Source: Cymbidium sinense (Eukaryota; Streptophyta; Magnoliopsida; Asparagales; Orchidaceae). Taken from it: a stretch of 64,000 nt of DNA. Position numbers and translations under genes: made by a program. The stretch spans positions 81,790,925 to 81,854,924 of the forward strand of contig CM038225.1 of the NCBI GenBank assembly GCA_021442155.1. The letters run 5' to 3'. Positions 46,131 to 57,457 of this stretch are shown one piece after another (the first letter of the stretch is position 1; each line of letters starts with the position of its first letter). The notes under the pieces are model-generated. The model worked only from the letters and a program-made list of their open reading frames with translations, was not told the DNA's origin and did not search any database.

Positions 46131-46940
46131 CGATGATCTTTCTGATGAGCAAATCATGCACATATATGAAAAAGAAAGACAACAAATGTGGGAATTGTAT
46201 TTTGATGGAGCTTTGTCCATTAAATGCACTCAACCCTCAAATCTCCCAAAGGCTCGAGATGATATCGCCTCATCTTGATCACATCTGAAGGTGGTATAAT
46301 GAGACATTCTTATAAATTAACTCAACCCCGAACCAACAATGAAGCAGAATATGAAGCGTTGGTGGTAGGTTTAGAGGAAGCCATTTCCATGGGAGTCCAG
46401 AATTTGCAAATTTATGGCAATTCTCAACTCATCATCAATCAAGTGTTGGGCCTTTACAAAATCAACAAGCTTGAATTGGCCTACTATCACAAGCGAGTTC
46501 TTGAACTTATGAAGCAAATCCCAAATATCATTATGACTCGAGTCTCTAGAGCTAGGAATAGCAAAGAAGACTGCTTAGCTAAGTTAGCTAAAGAAATGGT
46601 GAGTTTGGATGATGATGATTATATACTAATCAGTGTTTGCACCCGTCGAGTCTTAGAGCCAATAAGTGTAAAACCCCGTGAAGAGGGGTCATCAAACACA
46701 AATCAACAGGGTGCAGCTCATGTTGCTCCTCACACTCCCTTACAAATTACTTTCCAAAGTCAATAAGACAAGCTTCAAACCATTCCAGATGAAAGACCTC
46801 AACCTGAGGAAGTGCTAAAACCACACAATGAAATCCTTATAGTAGAAGAGAAGGAAGACTGACCCTTCATCTACTTCAAAGAAGGCAAATTGCCAAGTAA
46901 TAAGTCGATAGCTGCACAACTTGATAAAAGGCTTCAACTA
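46131..46940 (+). pseudogene. pol: Archaeal-like RNase H, element D
   Basis: WELYFDGALS lies at about 46189-46220 and the frame then shifts. The open frame 46275-46766 has NNEAEYEALVVGLE, and IYGNSQLIINQ where other copies have GDSQ: the third catalytic Asp is Asn (46419). The final Asp is kept in SKEDCLAKLAKE. The open part is 163 residues, the longest aRNH frame of the window. A linker to integrase follows with a stop at 46764. Confidence 0.8.
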
Positions 46941-48094
46941 TATGCTTATGTTGGCAATACTCTGTATCGTAGATCCTTCGAGCAGATGTGGCTACGATGT
47001 TTAGGAATAGAAGAAGCCAACAAAGTAATTGTTGAAATCCTTTAAGGACTTTGTGGTGCACACCAATCAGGTCCTAAAATGGCTTTCAAAATTAAAAGAA
47101 TTGGATACTATTGGCCGTCTATGATAAAAGATTGTATCAATCATGCCAAGAGATGCCATGAATGCCAGATCCACGGTAACATAATTCATCAACCTTCGAA
47201 TCCATTGCACCCAATGATAGCATCTTGGTCGTTTGAGTGTTGGGGGACATATGTAATTAAATCGATTGATCCACCATAATCAGCTGGTCACCGCTTCATC
47301 TTAGCAGCCACCGATTACTTTTCTAAGTGGGCTGAAGCTGCATCATTTAAAGAAGTTACAGCTGAACAAGTGACCTACTTCTTTACCCATAATATTATCT
47401 ATAGATTTGGTGTACCACGCCGAATCATTTTAGATAACAGATCAGCCTTCAAAAGTACTAAAGTTTACAAATTTGCTGATCGGCATAAAATTGATTGGCG
47501 ATATTCATCAATTTATAATCCGAGAGCAAATGGCTTAGCTGAGGCATTTAATAAAACACTAGTCAAATTACTTAAAAAAATTCTCACAAGAAATAAAAGG
47601 GAGTGGCATACCAAACTTGTGGAAGCATTATGGGCTTACCGTATCACTTATAAAACTCCTACAAAGTATACTCCCTATGCACTGGTGTTTGGGGCTGAAG
47701 CAGTTTTGCCACTCGAAGTTGAACTACCTTCACTCCGAGTAGCCATTCAACAAAATCTTACCCAAGATGAGAATGCTAGTCTATGAATGGAAGAGCTTGA
47801 TGCGCTTGACGAGGTTAGGCTCCAAGCTCAACAAAATTTAGAAGTCTATCGAGGATGTCTAGAGCATTCGATCATATAGTACGTCCTTGAGTTTTTCAGG
47901 ACGGGGAATTGATCCTGGTGCTAAGAAGACCAATCACTCATCGCAGAATTGGCAGTAAATTTGAACCAAATTGGGAAGGACCTTTCGTTATTGAAAAGAT
48001 ATATCAAGGAGGAGCCTATCAGCTCATTGACTTTAAAGGTGAAAGACCAATGTTGCCAATCAACGATCGGTATTTAAAGAAATATTACACATGA
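46941..48094 (+). pseudogene. pol: Integrase, element D (first catalytic Asp is Tyr)
   Basis: HHCC region: CGAHQSGPKM to CHECQ (about 47050-47165; open 47079-47279). In the core the first Asp is Tyr in WGTYVIK (47250), after which the stop at 47277 follows. The second Asp is kept in LDNRS (47433), with Arg instead of Gly after Asn. The Glu is kept in NGLAEAFN (47541). The frame 47370-47786 is open for 138 residues and includes VFGAEAVLPLEVELPS. The C-terminal part (47909-48094) ends at the original stop, TGA at 48092. It is less broken than A and B. Confidence 0.85.
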
Positions 48095-50034
48095 AAGTGT
48101 GGTTGGCCAAATCCTACATTTGAAAGTCTTCATTGCCAAACACACATGGAAATTTTCATTGGAAATTCTCTTGTAACACAAGAATGCATTTCAAAAATAA
48201 AATAAAAATCCCCCTGTTAGACAGGGGGTATTTTTTTTAAGTTTTATAGTCAAATGTCGGGTGTTCCTAGTAATACAGGGGGGTCTTTCTTTCTCTTTGG
48301 GTTGACATCGGGCCTAGTGCTGAGATCCCTACATACATACTCAAAATTATGTGTTCAAATTCTTAAATTTAAAAGTCTTACTGACCAAAGAATAAAATTA
48401 TCAAGTCTGCAAACTTTAACAAACCAAGTTGAATATACATTTATCTTCCCACTTCAAATCTAAATCTCGAGTTGGTGTATAAGGTCAGACTCAAAATGCC
48501 AAAATATGGTGAGTTATTGACAGGTCTGCTTACTCAACATGCCACAAAGGCTGTAGTAAGAGATCTCCATCTCGTTAGCCCGATGATAACATCCTTCATC
48601 AAATTGCTCAAATCCATGACTCAAATGGGTGTATAAGGTCGGACTCAACACGCCAAAATATGCGAAGTCAGCGGCCACTTACTCAACACGCGTCACAAAG
48701 CCCAGTAGGGATCCTCCTACGTTAGTTCAAGACAAAAGCATCCGAATCCCCAAATCTCTACAACTTGGTGAGTCCGAGTGGCCCAGACTGGGAAATTATC
48801 CCTATTGGTTGTAAGGTCATTTCTCAAAATTCTACAACAAAAAAAATTCAGACTCAAGAAGGCACTAAGCCGAGTTAGGAATCAAATACAAATGTGAAAT
48901 CTCAACTCCTTGATAAGTCTATAAAGCGGCAAAGGCAGAAAATTCTTCTTCAGTAAGTCCAATCAAGCAAAAGGCAGAGGACCAAAGAAGCTATCCCAAT
49001 GTTTGTATAAAGCTAAATGCCAAACTAAGGGAGTTTTTGTCATCAAGATGTTCATTACATGTGCAAAGTACAGGACTGATGACTCTTTGCCATTGATCCA
49101 ACATAAGCTCTGAGAGCTAGGTCATCAGCATTTATCCTTCCAGCCTAAAAGCTAAGTGAAGGTAATTTCGTATCGCCTGACAAATCTCCAAGATAATTCA
49201 GGACTTCTCTCCATCAAATCTATCAAGGAATGATGCCAGGATAAAAGGAGGCACAAGATACAAATCTTTGAGATGAAATCTTCAACAAGTCCGTCAAAGC
49301 ACCAAGCACAGGACCGAAGATATTTCTATCTCATCAACTCCATCAAGTCTGTGAAGGAACAAAGCCAGGACAGGAGGAAAATACAAATCCCAAATTTTGA
49401 GATGAAATCTTCAATAAGTTCATCAAAGTAGAAAGCACAGGACCAAAGACATTCTCATCTCACCAACTCCATCAAGTCCACCAATGCACGAAGCCAGGAC
49501 AGGAGGAAAATACAAATTTTAAAATTTTGAAATGAAATCTTCAACAAGTCTGTCAAAGCACAAAGCACAGGCCCGAAGACGTTCTCATCTCAGCAACAAA
49601 CCATCAATTCCATCAAGTCCGCTAAGGCATAAAGCCAGGATAGGAGGAGAAAATATAAATTTCAAACTCTCAGGAGGAAGTCTTCAACAAGTCTGCCAAA
49701 GCACAAAACATAGGGCTAAAGATGCACCAAATTCCCTTGACAAGTTGATGATGACAAGTCAAAGCTCTCTTTCATCTAGTTAATCAAGCACAAAGAATTT
49801 GACTAATGACAACAAATACCGGTTCAACGAGCTATTGCAGTCGATTTGATGAAATGCAAATACTTGTCCAACCTGAGAGTTATACTCACTTCTATCAAAG
49901 GGCAGCAATCAGGTATTATTAAAAATTGTTGAAATTATAACTTCAGCGTGACATCCAAGCAAATCTCTTGGAGATTCGCAAGGTCAACTAGTGTGTCGAT
50001 TAAACTCCATGCACCATGTTTGTTGGGGGGCATT
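48095..50034 (+). repeat. 3' UTR of element D with repeat modules and polypurine tract
   Basis: A 1.9-kb untranslated stretch. The phrase TAAGGTC(A/G)GACTCAA with a 70-base body occurs at 48479 and 48639. A roughly 130-bp unit with CTTCAACAAGTC, CAAAGCACA and GCCAGGAC occurs four times, at 49280, 49409, 49539 and 49682. The end is TTGTTGGGGGGCATT (50020-50034) before the LTR, a clear polypurine tract. The modules differ from those of A/B, but the general plan of 3' UTR tandem units is the same. Confidence 0.7.
48210..48238 (+). other. Terminator-like hairpin with T-run in the D 3' UTR
   Basis: CCCCCTGT (48210) pairs perfectly with ACAGGGGG (48221) across a TAG loop. A T-run of eight follows from 48231. 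It lies 116 bases after the integrase stop. In a bacterium this would be called a terminator; in a plant retroelement the role is unknown. Confidence 0.5.
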
Positions 50035-51583
50035 TGTTGACCTACAACTATGTGCCACTTGAAATTAAATAAATGAGGTGGAGGTTTAAAATCCCTTAAT
50101 TACGATTAAAATCGATTAAATCTGCTTCAATTTAAAAATCCAGTTTCGAATGTGCCTAAAATATAAAATTTAATTAAATAAAAAATATCGAATCAATTAA
50201 TGACCAATCAAATGATTAAAATAAAATTTTAATGAAATTATGCGCATATCAAAGTCGGGAAGCCCCGACGACATCCGAACGACTTCCGTTCACAAAATTA
50301 ATCGCGCCGTTGTTGCCAAAATGTCGAAACCTATCAAACGATGCCTTCCGTGATGAATTTGGCAAAATATACACGAACATCGATTAATTTAAATGCGACG
50401 TCACGCAATTTAAACCTAATTTTACACCAATTGTCATCGACATTGCTTAAATGATTTCCGATCGTGAAATCGATCGCGCTATTATATTCGGCACAATGGA
50501 AATACCTAAGATTGACACCCATATTGTTAGGGTTTATTATTGGGATGATTCATGAAAATTTATATGATTAAGGATTAATTATCTTAATTACTAAGCTAAT
50601 TAACCTAAGTAATTCTCCTAAGCCTTACACTATTACATAATTAAAATATTATCCCTATTGGATGCCATTTAGGCAACCAATCAGAAGGCCGATCGGCTCT
50701 AATCCTCGAAACCAAAAGCGGCTAGGGCATGTTGACCTCATTCACGTTCCCTGCTCATGACATTTTTCTTCCCTCTCTCATTTCTAAAGCTCTCAGCTGA
50801 AGTCTCCTCTCTTCCTCTCTCTCTCTCTGTAACTCTCCATCTCCATAGAACTCCCCTGCGCCTCTTTCTCCCTCTTGTTGCACTTGGAACTCCCCCATGG
50901 TTCTCTCTCTCTTGAAGCAGAACCCTAGTCAAGCAAATCAGAGGATCCTTCCTAATCGCCCTTCCAACCGAAACCCACAGGTTATTTCATTTCAATCCTA
51001 AGCTATATTTTCCTATGTGGGTTTTTCTTGAAGGAAATGTGGATTTTTGTTTCCCTCTTCCATTTGTGTTTTATGGTTGGACTTGTTTTCTAGGTTTGAA
51101 ATAGCATGAAATTAAGATGATTGGATTTATGCTACAAGCTTTCAGTTTGCTATTTTCTCCTTCTAAGGTTGAGCCGAGGAGCTCATTCTCTTTTCTTTGG
51201 TTCCTCCTTTCCTTTCAGCCGTCTGTTCCTCTCCACTGGATGCACGACTGAGGCTTTCTCCTCCTCCTGCTGTGTGATATGTTGGATTTATGCTATAAGC
51301 TTTCGCTTTGCTGTTTCTCCTCCATTTTGCCTTAAATCCTGAATTTGATAAGTCCCATTGGTAGGCGGATTTGCGGGATTTATATAGACTAAAGCACTGG
51401 AAGAGAGAGAGAGAGAGAGAGGAAAGATGAGGGTTATCCTTGTGACATCTTGCTTTTATTCTTCGATTATATTTATCACTTTGTTACTACCGTGCACTTG
51501 CAACATTTCTTTTGCTGAAATCCACTGCATGCTATTATTGCTGCCATGCACTTGCTTCACATTATTTCATTTCTGTAGATTAA
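50035..51583 (+). repeat. 3' LTR of element D, 5' 1.55 kb only (truncated)
   Basis: It matches 33801-35364 of the 5' LTR from TGTTGACCTACAAC to the shared TAGATTA, after which the two differ completely. It carries small indels and a GA run at 51402-51420 where the 5' LTR has a shorter purine stretch. TTTATATAGAC at 51379 (TTTGTATAAAC at 35167) is a possible TATA box. The remaining 4.9 kb of the LTR is gone. Confidence 0.8.
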
Positions 51584-52920
51584 AATCTTTTAGAAATAAG
51601 GAACCATTGGGGTGATCAGTTGCTTTGGGCAACAAATCAAACCCGACCTAGGGCTGACTATTGAGAGAACATCATTAGGGGACTTAAATCAGCTCAAGAA
51701 TAGTCAAGATTAATTTTCATTTTTAATTTATTTATTTTAATAGTTTTCATCAGTTTGCGATGGATCACACTAAGAAGGAGCTTATAGAAGCCTAAACCTA
51801 TCTCAAATTTATTGAACTAAAGGGAGTAGCTTCTCGGCCGATGGGAGAACTATCTGACCAAAGGAGTCCCTTTCAATTTGCAATGATCAATTGAAGGGAT
51901 AAAAGCTGAGGGACTCACATCTTCCACTAGAAAAGATCACTGGGGTGATCGGTTGCTTTGGGCAACAAATCAAACCTGACCTAGGGCTGGCCATCGATTT
52001 GTGACAATCATGCTAGAAAAAGAATGCAATATTATCTTATATCTTTCAAAGCGGAATGACTGTCAGAGTAACCTGCTTGTGGCAAAACAAATTGTTCCCT
52101 ACCTAAAGGTGACTACAGAGTGAGTACCGACCTGGGGATTTATCTTAAATCAGGTAATCAGACAATTCCTATTGGGAGTTCTGCTGACACTGCCCTAAAG
52201 ATATGATGCCTGCTTGGGAGAAAGGGCCCTTTCGGGCTTGAATCCTATTCCATAAGCAAATTAATTTTTGTTTGTTTATTTATTTTAGTTGGTTGTTTTA
52301 TCATGGACCATGTTTATTTGTGAGGTATCAAACTGAGAGGGAGCTTATATCAGCCTAGGCCTATCTCAAATTTACTGAACCAAGGGAGAATCTATGCATC
52401 TGCTGAACAAATTCTCCAACCACAGGGGTGGCTACTAGGAAAGGGGAAATGTCTAATCCAAAAGTAACCTGAGTAGTGTCTAAATGGAGTCACAAAGGAC
52501 TTGATCCAAATAAAGTTCCCTCAGGGGATGGGATCGGTAAGGGCTTAATCCAACACCTAGAGAAGGTGACATGGCTAGTCATATATTAAATAGGTATTCG
52601 GTGTCCAACTTAAAGAGAAAGCTCAAGGACTCGTATCTGCCAAGAGTGGTGTACTCGTCGGGTGATTCACTGTCAGCATAGAGAACATCAAGCAACCTAA
52701 GGTGTCTGTCGATTTACAACAATTAACCTATGAAGAAAGCTCGGGGACTCGTATCTTCCTACTGCAGAACTGACTGCTGGGATAGTCTTTTTTTAGCTCG
52801 ACAAGTGTTATCCGACCTAGGGTAACTACTGAGTGAATGCCACTGAGGCACTTAGATCAACTCAAAAGTAGTCAAGAGGAAAAATATCTCTGGGGAACTT
52901 AGATCAACTGAAGCATATGC
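51584..52920 (-). repeat. 3' UTR-type hairpin modules of element E
   Basis: No ORF. On the minus strand the loops resemble those of the A/B array (GATCTAAGT, ACGAGTCCCCGAG). Arms pair: GACTATTCTTGAG with CTCAATAGTC (plus-strand 51656-51706), and GACTACTTTTGAG with CTCAGTAGTT (plus-strand about 52827-52876). One phrase with TTGCTTTGGGCAACAAATC occurs twice (51618 and 51953). These features place it as the 3' UTR of E, joined to integrase by a deletion near 52920. Confidence 0.6.
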
Positions 52921-53390
52921 TGAGCTATGATCTATCTGAGTGGGATGGCTTCCACCCACTTGGAAAAGTAGTCGGTAGTAACTAAGATGAGTCGATGCCC
53001 TTAGAGAAAGGAGGATTGATCAGACCTACAATGTCGGTACCCCAACACTCAAATGGCCATGAAGCTAAAGTAGGGTGTAGAATGTTGGGTGGTTGGAGGA
53101 CCACACCGTGCACCTAACACTAATGGCATCTCCTAGCTACGTCCATGCAATCTATGATCATAGAAGGAAAGTAGTATCCAAGTCTTTTAATCTTCTACTT
53201 CATCTTTGGACTAGACTGATGTGCTCCACATAGACCTGCGTGTACCTCAGTTATAATGCCATGGGCTTCATATTTGTCTAAATAATGTGACCACATCTGG
53301 TCAAAGGACCAACAGTACAGGGTGCCATTAACAAGAGCATAGGAAAGAGCTCTTTGTTTCACCTGATGGGCTTGAGATTTCTCTTGACGT
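52921..53390 (-). pseudogene. pol: Integrase N-terminal third, element E (truncated)
   Basis: On the minus strand the open frame ending at 53195 holds the linker WRQPFIDYL and CGAHQSSPKMK. The HHCC region continues as KIKRLGYYF in another frame, and the core start WPFECWGTDIVGLINPP lies at about 53060-53010, with the first catalytic Asp kept. After about 52930 the integrase similarity stops. The second Asp, the Glu and the C-terminal domain are missing. Confidence 0.75.
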
Positions 53391-53995
53391 AGTTTGTCGG
53401 TGTTCAAATAATCTATGAATGGTTGCCTCCAATCTAGCTCCTTGTCCATTTTGGCAATGATAACCTCCCCTTCAAGAGAAAGTCTCTCGATGAGTTTTGA
53501 ATCAATAAGGGATAAGACTTGTCTATTTTGGACCCTTATTGAAATGGACTCATCATTCAAACATGCCAACTCTTTGGCAAGTTTTGTCATGGAATCTACT
53601 ACTGCGTTCTCTGCTTGGGGAACCTTGTAGATGGTGACTTTGGGAATCTGGGCCAACAGCTTCATGGTATACTCATAGTAATGATAAAGCTTGGGCTTAA
53701 GGACCTGGTAGGACCCGACAATCTGGTTGATCACCAACTGAGAATCCCCAAAGATGTTGATGCTCTTAATGCTAATAGTGATGGATAACTCTAAACCAGT
53801 AATCAAAGCCTCATGCGTAGCTTCATTATTGGTGCACGGGTTGGAAAGATAGTATGAGAATCTCATCACATCATGATTTAGAATTAAGAGAACTGTTCCT
53901 ACCCCTGCCTTACCTGGGATAATAGATCGTGGTGCTTTTTCTTTAAAAAATGAAGCAGCACCATCAAAATACATCTCCCATCAGTGGTTGTTAGC
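53391..53995 (-). pseudogene. pol: Archaeal-like RNase H, element E
   Basis: The open frame 53974-53195 (259 residues) starts MYFDGAASFF and includes NNEATHEALITGLE, IFGDSQLVINQ and NAVVDSMTKLAKE. In other copies the second motif is NNEAEYEAL; here the catalytic Glu position is Thr (codon at 53818-53816). The other three acidic residues are kept. It is the longest intact frame of this domain in the window and continues into the integrase linker without a stop. Confidence 0.8.
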
Positions 53996-54500
53996 CTCTC
54001 ATAAGTTCATGATTTTTTCATCGGTGTTACTGAGCAGAGAATCAGTAGGAAGTGGGTGTGCTGCTAAGAAATCCACTAGTACCTGACCTTTTTTTCCTGA
54101 CATTTTACTGCAGATAGGGTACAAATGTAATATCAAACTATGAGAGTATCATGGACTAATGAGCCAAACGTCTGGAAAGTGTTGGTCATGTCATGAGGTA
54201 CTATAGTGGATTGGTTCTTGAGATCAAGTTCACCTTATGAGAAAGCATGTAGTGGATTAGCTTCTGAGATGCAAAGATCAAAGCTATGCAATGTTTCTCA
54301 ATAGGTGGGTAGTTTACTTTAGTAGGGATCAGATGATGACTGAGGTATTAGAGTGCGCTTTCCTTCCCCTCATCATTAGCTTGGGCCAATAGAGTGCCAA
54401 GAGAGTCATCCAATGCAATAGTGTAAAGGATCAATGGCCTGCCTGGGATAGGGGCTGCAGGAACTGGTGGCTTCACCAAGTTTTCTTTGATGTCTTCGAA
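53996..54500 (-). pseudogene. pol: RNase H and tether, element E
   Basis: The frame 54770-54348 runs from RT thumb into RNase H: RPLILYTIALDDSLGTLLAQ, with Asp in LDDS. After a stop near 54348 the domain goes on in broken form (NYPPIEKHCIALIFASQKL, HYMLSHKVNLIS, about 54320-54220). The tether to about 54000 has many stops. Confidence 0.7.
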
Positions 54501-55345
54501 TGCGTACTGACACTTATCATCCCAGTTGAACTTGCCATCCTTTTTGACAAGTGCTGAGAATGGCTTGAATCTCCCTGATAATTTTGAGATAACGCATCTT
54601 AGCTCTGCCAGCCATCCTTGAAAAGATTTGAGTTGAGTTAAACTCTTAGAAGTTGAAATTTTTAAGATAGTTTTAATATTTTTAGGATTTATTTCTATTC
54701 CCAGATGTTGAATAACAAACCCAAGGAATTTCCTTGAAGCTACTCTAAATGCACACTTTAAGGAATTCATCTTGAGGTTATATTATCTTAACCGTTCAAA
54801 AATAACTCTCAAGTCAAAGAGGTGGTCTTCCTTTTCTTTGCTCTTGATTACTAGATTATCAATGTAGCACTCAAACTGATAATGGATGAGTTCATTGTAG
54901 ATTTCAGTCATGGCCTGTTGGTATGTAGCACCAGCATTTTTAAGGCTGAAAGACATGACCCTAATAATAAAAGATTTCAATTGGGGTTAGTGCTTCTTTC
55001 ATCTTCAGGAGACATCTTGATTTGGTTATAGCTAGATAACCCATCCATGGAAGAGAACACAACATGAGATGAGGCAATGTCCACTATTAATTCTAGTATA
55101 GGAAGAGGAAACACATCCTTAGGGCATGCCTTGTTTAAGTCCCTAAAATTGATGTAAATGCGAATTTGGCCATTCTTCTTCTTAATTGGGATGATACTAG
55201 CTAATCAAGTAGGATATTTTTTTCCCTGATGAAACTAGCATCGATCAGTTTCTTGACTTTAGAAATGACCTGTTGTTCAATTTCTAATCACATGCGTTTA
55301 GGAGCTTTCTTAATAGGGGTAATATTAGGGTCTATTACTAGCTTA
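54501..55345 (-). pseudogene. pol: Reverse transcriptase, element E (YIDN in place of YxDD)
   Basis: It begins after LVIDPNITPIKKAPKRM (about 55338-55288). The fingers and palm (55290-54985) have stops and shifts, but phrases such as KKEEWPNSHL and FHGW can be followed. The frame 54980-54783 has MSFSLKNAGATYQQAM and the catalytic box CYIDNLVIKS (54869-54840), where the second Asp is Asn. The frame 54770-54348 continues with LKCAFRVASRKFLGFVIQH, the thumb. Confidence 0.75.
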
Positions 55346-56417
55346 TGGACTACTACGTCAAGAGATAATCCAAGAATTTCTTCATAACTCCATGTGATGC
55401 AGTCTTTAAACTCAGTCAATAGCCTAACTAAGTCATTAGTTTCTTCTTCATTCAGCAACGAACTGATATATGTCGAGCGAGGATTTTCTTCTATCCTGAG
55501 GTTGATTTTTTTTAGCTTGTCTATTATTGAATGAATCTCCTCTTCAAATTCTAGTGGTATCTCTTTGAATTGGAGATCATCTAGGTCATCTAAAGTTTCT
55601 AAACACACATTCTCATAAGAGTTGGGGATGTGTGAGAAGAACCTATCAGATTCCAAATGGTTGGTAACAATTAGACAATAATCTTCGTCATCGACTGGAC
55701 CCATTGTGCTGAATCCTAGTCCTGCTCTTGATTGTGCTTCCCCGTCTATATTGTTCCATAATTTTAATATTTTGACCTGTACTTGGACCAAGTTTGAGGA
55801 ACTAAACCTTTCTGTACAAGATTTTGAACACAAGGTAAGTAAAAGTCAAAAGATAATTCCATTAATTCTTTAAAAGTATCTTTCTCAAGTCCTACACTGA
55901 GCTCTAGACTTGAGGATGATGAACCCAAAAAGAACTTCTTCTGCTTCATGTCACTGGAAGACTTAGGGACTTCCTACTAAACCTTTTAACTTTCTGAGAT
56001 GTAAGTGAGGTAAGAGCTAAGGTTCCCAACAGCTGCCTGATAGTTTCACATAAACTAGCTCGAATACTTTGCTTTGCTTGGAGGCCTGGTCTTCATCTCT
56101 GGCTAGATCAAAAGTCACCTCCAATGGAACCCGCTGAGAGGGGTTAGCTGGTATACTAATCATATTAGACTCATCCTTTGAGCTACATTCCAAGTCTATG
56201 TGAATAGTAGGGACACTCATATGAATTAGAATACGACCTCTATTGGCTGAAGGCCAACTATGGGGTCTCCCACCTCTGGAACTTCCTTTATTTCTGCCTC
56301 TTCCTCTGCCTGGTGGAGGTTGAACCATCCTACCCACATATCCATATGATGGAATAAACTGTGCGTGAAATGTGATATGCGGATCCACTTCTTCTTCAAT
56401 TCCCTTTTCTTGCTCAC
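55346..56417 (-). pseudogene. Protease-RT linker, element E
   Basis: Open frames 56388-56017 (Gly/Arg/Pro-rich, PPPGRGRGRNKGSSRGG, with HIDLECSSKDES) and 55833-55288 (acidic, with NLRIEENPRSTYISSLL and WSYEEILGLSLDVVVHKL). The latter is the usual entry to RT in plant Ty3 elements. Overall it is better kept than in B. A function beyond linking is not known. Confidence 0.65.
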
Positions 56418-57457
56418 TTGGACTTTTCTTTTTTTTTTTTCATTTTCTTTTATCTTTTCTTTTATTTCTTTTTCTTTTTATTTCGTATTTGCATTTGAAT
56501 TTTTTCCAAGTTTACGAGAAAGGGTGTTTTGAGAAAGATAGGAGGTCGCATCCTCATAGATCTTAACCTCTCTAACTGAGAATGACTTTTCATCCCTGTT
56601 GACACGGTACTCAATTCCATCTTTTCTGAACTTGATGCACTGATGAAGGGAGGATGGAACGATCTTGTTCTAATGTATCCAAGGCCTACCAAGCAAAGTA
56701 GTGAATGAAGTATTCAAATCAATGATGTAGAACTTGGCTTCAATCTTCCAATCACTGATCTCCAATAGTAACACTATAGATCCTAAATCCCGCTCGCCTT
56801 GATCATTGAATCCTCTCAACATCATCCTATCTCCTCAGAGAGTAGAGATGCCGATCTTCAAATAGGCAAGGATCTTTAGACTCATAATGTTTACTTATGC
56901 ACCTAAATCCACAAGAACCTTGGTGAGTCTGAACCTATCCATGTCGACTGTAATGTATAGGGGATGGTTGTGCTCCAAGTCCCCAAGTAAAAGGTCTTCA
57001 ATGGTGAAGGTAATCCTTTGGGCTTCTTTTACATAATGTGCTTCCTCACCTATAGCAGCTAAGCTAAGCATATTTCAAGATAAAGGAGAGCCTTGATTAG
57101 TGATTCCCTCATCTCTTTGGATAATACATAGGTATCATATATGCTTAGTTTAGAAGGCAACTTTCTTTGATGAGAAAGGACATTGTAGTCCACCTTCGGC
57201 TGGTCTTCCATAAGCATATCCAATGGTGGAGCATCTTGTGGAAAGGCTTCTCGATCTTCAGTACCAATGACTTGTTTCCCTCTATCTAGAGGTGCTACCC
57301 TAGGAAGTAAAACCTTGCCACTATGGAGGTTGACTTCGATAATCTCTAAAGGCAAGGTGATGGCAAATTCGACCTGCACTTCAAGTTCACCTATAGCTTG
57401 TCCTATGGGACACTCAAAATCTGATGATTCCAAGTCAATCTTAAGAGGTGAACCCAT
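56418..57457 (-). pseudogene. pro: Aspartic protease with preceding linker, element E
   Basis: The frame 57457-57059 carries the pre-protease phrase DYNVLSHQRKLPSKLSIYD. Protease follows in broken frames: DRFRLTKVLVDLGA at about 56941-56900, where the usual Pro after the active-site Asp is Leu and the following Ser codon is a stop. Then come EIGDWKIEAKFYIIDLNTSF and TLLGRPWIH (about 56770-56680). A T-rich plus strand at 56426-56480 encodes a Lys-rich tail. Confidence 0.75.

Larger units (their letters stand above)
33801..51583 (+). mobile_element. Tat-lineage Ty3/gypsy element D (second family; RT deleted, 3' LTR truncated)
   Basis: The 5' LTR 33801-40297 and partial 3' LTR 50035-51583 start with the same TGTTGACCTACAACTATG. 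The internal region has PBS, ORF1, gag, protease, a linker, no RT, RNase H, archaeal-like RNase H, integrase and a 2-kb 3' UTR. It is clearly related to elements A/B at protein level but has different LTRs and UTRs. The target-site duplication cannot be checked because the 3' end is missing. Confidence 0.85.

Noticed and set aside
48210..48238. Rho-independent terminator
   Set aside because: The shape fits, but the context is a plant retrotransposon; no bacterial gene is near. Kept as a structural observation only.
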